Source of the DNA: Pyrenula massariospora
Taxonomy: Eukaryota; Ascomycota; Eurotiomycetes; Pyrenulales; Pyrenulaceae
Direction of reading: 5' to 3'
Assembly: GCA_021030905.1 (NCBI GenBank)
Contig: JAGFMI010000018.1
Location: 744,001-808,000, forward strand
DNA length: 64,000 nucleotides
Translations under genes and position numbers: made by a program
The notes under the pieces: generated by a model
Told to the model about the DNA's origin: nothing
The model's database searches: none
Seen by the model: the letters and a program-made list of their open reading frames with translations, nothing else
Shown: piece after piece, positions 58,669-64,000 of the stretch
Numbering within the stretch: the first letter of the stretch is position 1
Layout: every line of letters begins with the position of its first letter

Positions 58669-59835
58669 TCATGGCACGCCTACTCTGCCATTCAATCCCG
58701 ACCAGGCACCTTGGCTATTTACCCCAGGTTGCTTTCCATCCGCATTAATGTCCGTAGCCCAGATATCCTCCGTGGCGGCCGATGTTGCATTCCACGCCAG
58801 TGACTTCTGGCCAATTTGAGCTCTAAGGTCATCCAGATGTTCGGCCGCGTCGCCAAGAGACACTTTGCCCTGGGACAAATGAGTTTGGACGTTCTCATTT
58901 CTTGCCGTCTTCGCCGCTTCTGACGCAAATGCCCATGCTTGAGCAATGGAGCCGACCTCATCATCCATGACATGCTCACCTGCCTTACCAAATTTCACTC
59001 TTCCTGAGATTTCCTTGAAGCGATCCTGCCGGGCGAGCATTGGATATGCTGGTAGAAGATGGCTCTCGTCTCTGAGCTTTTCAAGGGACTCTCTAGTCTT
59101 TGCGTGCTCTCCGTTGACCATACTCGTAAGAAATGCTCTTTGACTCGCCGTACTCTTTTGCGTATCGCTTGCGTTTAGTAATTTCTCCCTGATTATTGTA
59201 GTAACAGGCATTGCTATTGTTGATATTGGGGAGTCCGACATTTGTGTTGCAGGCCAAGTTTTATCGCTTCCAGGCTTTGTACAAAGCGGATCATCAACAG
59301 TAGCCACCGCTCGCAAGAGGCGCTTTCGAGCTTCAATATAATCATGATACTGCACGTAGATGTCGGTTTCTGATTGGACTCCATTTGCGGTTGGCCCTGT
59401 CTCTTTCGTGTCTGCAGAGATGGTTTGCTCCGCGCCTAGGTCGGAGGCTGCAAGCTTTTCATTTACCCAGCCGTTTAATTCGTTCCGCACCGCACTGAGA
59501 GCGACCAATCTGTCTGTTGGAGCAACCGAAAGGTCTTTCTCTCCATGTCGAGTCTTGATGGCATGGAGCAGCTTTTGCTGTTGGGCTAATTGTGACTTCG
59601 CCTCTAAAAATGCAAGCTCAAGGCGTTCTATCAGTGATTCCGTAGCAGAGGTGTTGCGACGCGTCGAAGAAAAAGAAGATAGAGGGGCAGCTGCGGAATT
59701 GGTATCAAAACAATCTTCGTTGAATTTAGAGAGCCGATCGCAGTAGCATTGTAAAATTTGAACTTCTCGATGGGTCTGTTTCTCCCTCAGGAGAGTTAAA
59801 TATGCGTCAAGGTCTTCGATACCTGATCTCTCCAT
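58669..59835 (-). CDS. Helical protein of unknown function
   Basis: A single-exon frame of 388 residues. The N-terminal half is helical, with Leu/Glu/Gln heptads (SLIERLELAFLEAKSQLAQQQKLLHAIK); the middle is polar. A second helical block (TRESLEKLRDESHLLPAYPM, then AWAFASEAAKTARNENVQTHL and LGDAAEHLDDLRAQIG) fills the C-terminal third. No family was recognised. The start is divergent from the FAD oxidoreductase gene with about 294 bases between, so they may share control. Confidence 0.65.
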   Translation of the reverse strand: MERSGIEDLDAYLTLLREKQTHREVQILQCYCDRLSKFNEDCFDTNSAAAPLSSFSSTRRNTSATESLIERLELAFLEAKSQLAQQQKLLHAIKTRHGEKDLSVAPTDRLVALSAVRNELNGWVNEKLAASDLGAEQTISADTKETGPTANGVQSETDIYVQYHDYIEARKRLLRAVATVDDPLCTKPGSDKTWPATQMSDSPISTIAMPVTTIIREKLLNASDTQKSTASQRAFLTSMVNGEHAKTRESLEKLRDESHLLPAYPMLARQDRFKEISGRVKFGKAGEHVMDDEVGSIAQAWAFASEAAKTARNENVQTHLSQGKVSLGDAAEHLDDLRAQIGQKSLAWNATSAATEDIWATDINADGKQPGVNSQGAWSGLNGRVGVP

Positions 59836-60129
59836 AGCTGAGTAAAATCATGTTATTGCCCAAGTTCGCGTCGGTACATCTGTGTTTATGAACGAATGGA
59901 GCGAGTATTCCAGCTTCAAAAACGGTGGAAAGATGCCTTGCGGGAGTAAGGTGGATGAAAGCTGGCTTCATTGTTTACAACAGATGGGTGAAACTGACCT
60001 CTCTACTCCAAATCGGCCGCCTCGCTAGAGCTCGAGAATGGGCAATACGGGTAGCGAGCGGGAGCCCGAAGGCGCCATGCTTTCACACCCGCCGAGCATA
60101 ATCTTGCACCAACAGCACCGAATGCACAA

Positions 60130-61401
60130 ATGGGACTAGAGTTCTCTCCCGCTGTTCCCAAAAAGATCGTTGTCGTCGGTATGTGTGCAGTATTTTTTTT
60201 CGTGCCCCGCTCATTGTTGTTTTCAGGCGGAGGCGCCATTTGAAGTTCCGCTGCGTACTTCCTAACGCGCCATCCATTTTACAATCACAGGATCCATTCT
60301 GTGACGATTCTCGAAGCTTCAAGAATCGCAGGCGGCTCATCTGGTAAATCAGGTGGCCTCATTGCGGATTGGGCAACTCCGAAATGTCTGGCACCGCTGA
60401 GTTTTAAGACTCATGGTGATCTAGCCAAAAGGCACGGCGGTGACAAGCTCTGGGGCCATCGCTATGTCTACTGCGCTGAAGTTGAACTCGAGGCGCAGGA
60501 CTTAGACGCTGAAGGTAACAAGTTACACCTGACTGGCTCAAACAACCAGAGTAAAAAGTATCCATCGGCGTTGAATTGGATCCTCCCCAACAGCCTCAAA
60601 TCGTACAAAGAGATCGGCACCCCAAGCAACACCGGCCAGTTGAACCCATATCTCTACACTACGACTATGGCAAAGCTTGCAGAGGAAAGTGGAGCTACCA
60701 TAATCATAGCGCGTGTTTCAGCCATCAATTACTCGCGTGATCGCAGGAGCATCACCTCCATGACATATGAAGCTGACGGTAAGGTAATAGAGCTTGAAGC
60801 TACTGATATACTGATCGCTGCTGGCCCTTGGACGCCGGATATCTTGCCGAGGGCAACGCTTCTTACGCCGCGTGGCCACAGCGTCGTGGTCAAGCCATCC
60901 AGAAGTCTTTCTCCTTATGTTCTCTTCCCAAATATTAAGTCAACCCCAGGCAAAACGTCCAAGGACTTAATCTCTCCAGAGATCTACCCAAGACCGCCAG
61001 ACACCGCATACGACTTTGACACGGTTTATGCATCGGGCCCGGACGATTATGAGATACCTCTACCACTTTCGACGGAGGATGTGAAGGTAGATGAACAACG
61101 GTGCGAGGATATCTGGGACGCCTTGAATTGCGTGTCCCAAGAAATCCATGACGGAAAAGTAATTACAAGACAGGCTTGCTACAAACCGCAAATTCGACAG
61201 CATGAGGATAATGAGGAAGTAGGCCCAATGGTTGGGCCGACAGGCGTCGAAGGTCTCTGGCTGGCAACAGGCCACGACGAATGGGGAATGCAAAACTCGG
61301 CTGGAACCGGCATGGTCATGAGCGAGATGATCTTTGAGGGCAAAGCGCGCAGTGCAAACTGTGAATCGTTAGACCCGAATCATTTCCTCACAGCAGAGTG
61401 A
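60130..61401 (+). pseudogene. FAD-dependent oxidoreductase (Tda3/DAO-like) with in-frame TGA
   Basis: Exon 1 (60130-60178) encodes MGLEFSPAVPKKIVVVG, and after a 48-base intron (60179-60226) the Rossmann motif resumes GGAI. At 60241-60243 a TGA stands where the last glycine of GGGAIG is expected. After it, the frame stays open for 386 codons: SSAAYFLTRHP, TILEASRIAGGSSGKSGGLIADW, AAGPWTPDILP, and the C-terminal LWLATGHDEWGMQNSAGTGMVMSEMI. These mark a D-amino-acid-oxidase-fold flavoprotein like fungal Tda3. Everything but that codon looks intact. It could be a recent nonsense mutation, a sequencing error, or (less likely) use of another start. No alternative splice around it was found without losing the motif. 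Confidence 0.7.
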
Positions 61402-61544
61402 AGATTTTTCTTTTCAGAAGTAAGTGAATTGGCTTATGACATGCTGCTGAGTCATAGACCCTGCTTTCTTCATCTCGTGGGCGCCGCTTCAAGATGCTCT
61501 CTATAAGCGCTTTGAAGTAGGCGTTGTTGATCTTATCTTAATCA

Positions 61545-62468
61545 ATGTCCGAATATACAATGCGCATGTTCAAAAAGTTCCAGGGCGCGAGAGCCCAGTT
61601 CGTTGTCCAATCCCCCAAAACGCCCGTTCTGCTGACCAATGAGCCTGGCCCCTTTTGCTGCAAGGTTTCGTGTGAGCATACCCCAGAAAATAGCCACATC
61701 AAGCGATCCTACATTCATGGACAAAACGTCCTTGATTTTGCAGTTGTGTTGGAAAAATTTCTCGCGTGGGCCGATGGAAGTAAATTCGAATCCGATGAGC
61801 TGGAAACAGGGCACGTAATCGAAGTTTCAATCTACGACGTACATTGCGATAGCTACTACGTCGATTCTTCGACATTCAAGATAAACATCAACCATCGTGT
61901 TAAGACCAAGCTAAAAGCAGCTGCCGGCGCCGGCCTGAAAGGTGATCGCGTCTCCAACATGCCCTTGAACAGGGAGGGCCGATCCAAAAAAGGAAACCCC
62001 GGCCATATCATTGCGGATCCGCAGTGGTCTTGGAACCAACCTACTCAAAAAATGAGACATTGGTATACTGTGTTTGAGTCAGAACCGAAGTATGAGGCAA
62101 TTCCTGAGATGGCTTCGGTTCGAGGTGGCCAACTCCGGCTGCTCAGCTCCGTTCTGCTTCAATGCACAAAACACCAAAATTTATTTGAAGTAAATATGCT
62201 CGGCGGAGGTAAAGGAGAAAATCAAGCTCCGAGTGGTGAAGAAAATGAGAACATGACGAAGCGCGATTTCGTTAAAGCTTTTAGGGTGCTCTATCAGTAC
62301 ATTGAGAAGCGACGGAAATCTAGTAACGCTGTGAGGAACGAAGCCCAACGACCGAAATCGGTACTGAACCACGGCGCCGCAGCAGCCGAGACTAATGCAG
62401 TAACGAAGTCTGTCACTGAGCCTCGGGGAAAGATTGTTGGCGATCTCCTCAATAGCGCGTTACATTAG
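61545..62468 (+). CDS. Orphan-like protein of unknown function
   Basis: A single-exon frame of 307 residues from an ATG. No domain is recognised. The first ~120 residues look like a folded beta-rich domain (VLDFAVVLEKFLAWADG, HVIEVSIYDVHCDSYYVD). The rest is basic and polar, with RSKKGNPGH and a helical FVKAFRVLYQYIEKRRK segment. There is no signal peptide or membrane helix. It may be a lineage-specific protein; a spliced C-terminal extension cannot be excluded. Confidence 0.55.
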   Translation: MSEYTMRMFKKFQGARAQFVVQSPKTPVLLTNEPGPFCCKVSCEHTPENSHIKRSYIHGQNVLDFAVVLEKFLAWADGSKFESDELETGHVIEVSIYDVHCDSYYVDSSTFKININHRVKTKLKAAAGAGLKGDRVSNMPLNREGRSKKGNPGHIIADPQWSWNQPTQKMRHWYTVFESEPKYEAIPEMASVRGGQLRLLSSVLLQCTKHQNLFEVNMLGGGKGENQAPSGEENENMTKRDFVKAFRVLYQYIEKRRKSSNAVRNEAQRPKSVLNHGAAAAETNAVTKSVTEPRGKIVGDLLNSALH

Positions 62469-63080
62469 GACTCTTGAAGACAAAGAAATGCGCACCGACT
62501 TTTCCATGCGAGACGCGTTGTCAGACGTGGCGCAAGATAAGTTCAAAATTCTTAGCTGCAAGGTAGATCACTTTCAGAGATTTACATCATTTCTACTAAT
62601 TTTCGCACACCATCTAGGAGATCAAATCCATTGGGGCTACCGCTGCGCAACCTGGTGTTAGGTGAAGATTGCTTCTTAGAGGTGATAAAATGTGGCTTGC
62701 CTGGTTTTTTCCGGAAGCAGTTGGCCAAACAAAGGATCGTGTTACCAAAGAGCTGATGTACTGTCACGATGTTTGAAACTTGCGATGACTAATGACTCAG
62801 CCCTGAAATGACTCTCTTTACTAGGGGTTTACCCTATGAAGGCGTATCGCTTCGTTGCTGCATCTATGAGCATTCGCCATACGCTTCTTGAGACCAGACA
62901 GCTCTTGACTTTCATCCTCCACGACCGCGAAGCATGCTGTCTACACCTTACACACATCGTATAGTTGGAATATCTCGTGCTTGTGTCCTAGAACGTTGAA
63001 CAAAACTCGCTTTCCGTTTCCTTTTGATCCAGTCGGCCAGCTTTCTTGAGACCATTTGGATTTCTATTCAGTATCTGAGT
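62469..63080. other. Intergenic
   Basis: 612 bases including the promoter of the surface-protein gene. No gene seen. Confidence 0.5.
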
Positions 63081-63953
63081 ATGCCGAATTCGAACGACCC
63101 AGCTTGTCCAACCGGCTTTCTTTATTATACTTGCGCACCAGGAGCGGATTATCCTTCATTCTCTGGCTGTTGCTCGCACGATGCTTGTCGGGCTGGCAGC
63201 TGCCCCGATGCAGTTCCTACGATACCGAAAAGTAGGTCGGGGGGCGCAACACCAACATGCACCCTCACCATATCCGTTGTTGCGGCTTCAAATGCAAAAC
63301 CTTCTATGATAAGTAATTCTAACTTTTCTAAAGCCATTTCGAGTTCAGGTGCACCCACAACGACCATCTACACCCCATCAACGACGTCGTCTTCGTCTGG
63401 AACCAGTATTATTATTCCATCGCCGACAACAACTCCATCTACCTCGACCCGGGCATCTACTGTCTCACCGCCGTCTACTTCAAGTTTAACATCCGCAACA
63501 TCTACTAGGGGTACATCGTCAAGTCAGGCATCCCCAACGCATACGCCGCCACCTCAGGTGAGACCTATGACAAAAACCAGCACGATTTCCTTGATCCATG
63601 CTTCAAGTCACCCCAACCAGTCACATCATTCAAACGCCACTAACTCGAACCAGCCACATCAGGGAGCGATCATTGGGAGCGCGATAGGTGGAACGGCGTT
63701 GGCGGCTGTGATTGCAACACTGGTGTACGTCTGCTGTCGAAAGAAGTTCAAGGCTCGTTTGAAGATCAAGCGCGGAAAGAAGGAAGATGAAAAGGACCAC
63801 TACCACGAAGACAGAATGGCATTTTCTCAAAGTGGGCGCAACACAGAAGCTTTTGTTCGAGGCCACCCCGACAGTCCGGTAGTGGAATATGGAGGTTCGT
63901 TCAGATATCCGCGACAGAACACTGCTACACCAACTCCACAGCACTGGCTATGA
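63081..63953 (+). CDS. Ser/Thr-rich single-pass surface protein
   Basis: A single-exon frame of 290 residues starts at MPNSNDPACPTGF; the open frame upstream lacks an ATG. Residues ~9-45 are a small Cys-rich domain (CPTGFLYYTCAPGA, GCCSHDACRAGSCPD) seen at the start of many fungal membrane proteins. A ~120-residue Ser/Thr/Pro stretch, probably O-mannosylated, leads to one helix (AIIGSAIGGTALAAVIATLVYVCC) and a basic cytosolic tail KKFKARLKIKRGKKEDEK. The plan resembles wall-stress sensors. No classical signal peptide is visible, so entry to the membrane may use the helix itself. The ligand or role is unknown. Confidence 0.8.
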   Translation: MPNSNDPACPTGFLYYTCAPGADYPSFSGCCSHDACRAGSCPDAVPTIPKSRSGGATPTCTLTISVVAASNAKPSMISNSNFSKAISSSGAPTTTIYTPSTTSSSSGTSIIIPSPTTTPSTSTRASTVSPPSTSSLTSATSTRGTSSSQASPTHTPPPQVRPMTKTSTISLIHASSHPNQSHHSNATNSNQPHQGAIIGSAIGGTALAAVIATLVYVCCRKKFKARLKIKRGKKEDEKDHYHEDRMAFSQSGRNTEAFVRGHPDSPVVEYGGSFRYPRQNTATPTPQHWL

Positions 63954-64000
63954 GAAAAGGAAATAGTTGACAACCGAAAAGCAGATCTAAACCGAACATT

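Noticed and set aside
60243-60292. Possible intron around the TGA of the flavoprotein (GTTCCG donor to CACAG acceptor)
   Set aside because: It has a CTAAC-like string, but the TGA lies before the donor and the segment encodes the conserved AAYFLTRHP region.
1-64000. tRNA or rRNA genes, CRISPR arrays, intact transposons
   Set aside because: No tRNA-like stem and loop signature, direct-repeat array or transposase or polymerase motif was seen by eye; a tRNA scan was not possible.

Overview
The window is nuclear DNA of a filamentous ascomycete (Pezizomycotina). Most genes carry short introns of about 45-90 bases with GT-AG ends and CTAAC-like branch points. The gene content also fits: a Zn2Cys6 and two C2H2 transcription factors, a DUF6594 membrane protein, a NUXM-type complex I subunit, a mitochondrial arginine-specific carbamoyl-phosphate synthase, and kinase-ankyrin and caspase-kinase proteins. 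The class is not certain; Leotiomycetes or a relative is a guess. All exon boundaries were read by eye from splice signals, frame and conserved motifs, without transcripts.

Layout. (1) 0.8-4.2 kb: a small cysteine-rich CYSTM protein and a NUFIP1-like CCCH zinc-finger protein, convergent. (2) 4.3-17.5 kb: an accessory island, gene-poor at its edges and marked by three AT-rich patches. It holds a divergent pair (a kinase-ankyrin-membrane protein and a caspase-like protease fused to a degenerate kinase domain), a previously easy-to-miss 102-residue spliced gene, and a DUF6594 membrane protein. (3) 17.8-31 kb: RNA polymerase III subunit Rpc25 and histidine methyltransferase Hpm1 (convergent), cystathionine gamma-lyase, a secreted type-B carboxylesterase, a Zn2Cys6 regulator, complex I subunit NUXM, and a secreted DUF3237 protein. 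(4) 32-46 kb: a large coiled-coil protein and two large C2H2 zinc-finger proteins that share a finger signature, separated by long non-coding stretches. (5) 46-64 kb: a dense housekeeping stretch with Spt2, ribosomal proteins P2 and uS19 (S15), a SET-MYND protein, NAD(P)HX dehydratase (with a GC-AG intron), Cpa2, a coiled-coil protein, a Tda3-like FAD oxidoreductase with an in-frame TGA in its nucleotide-binding motif, an orphan protein and a single-pass Ser/Thr-rich surface protein.

The most interesting region is the island. Two large multidomain proteins with kinase-like folds face away from each other across about 830 bases. One has a caspase-type His/Cys pair and the other has ankyrin repeats and membrane helices. 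Such architectures belong to the fungal NLR-like, self/non-self and cell-death repertoire, but a joint function here is an inference. No tRNA, rRNA, CRISPR or convincing intact mobile element was seen.
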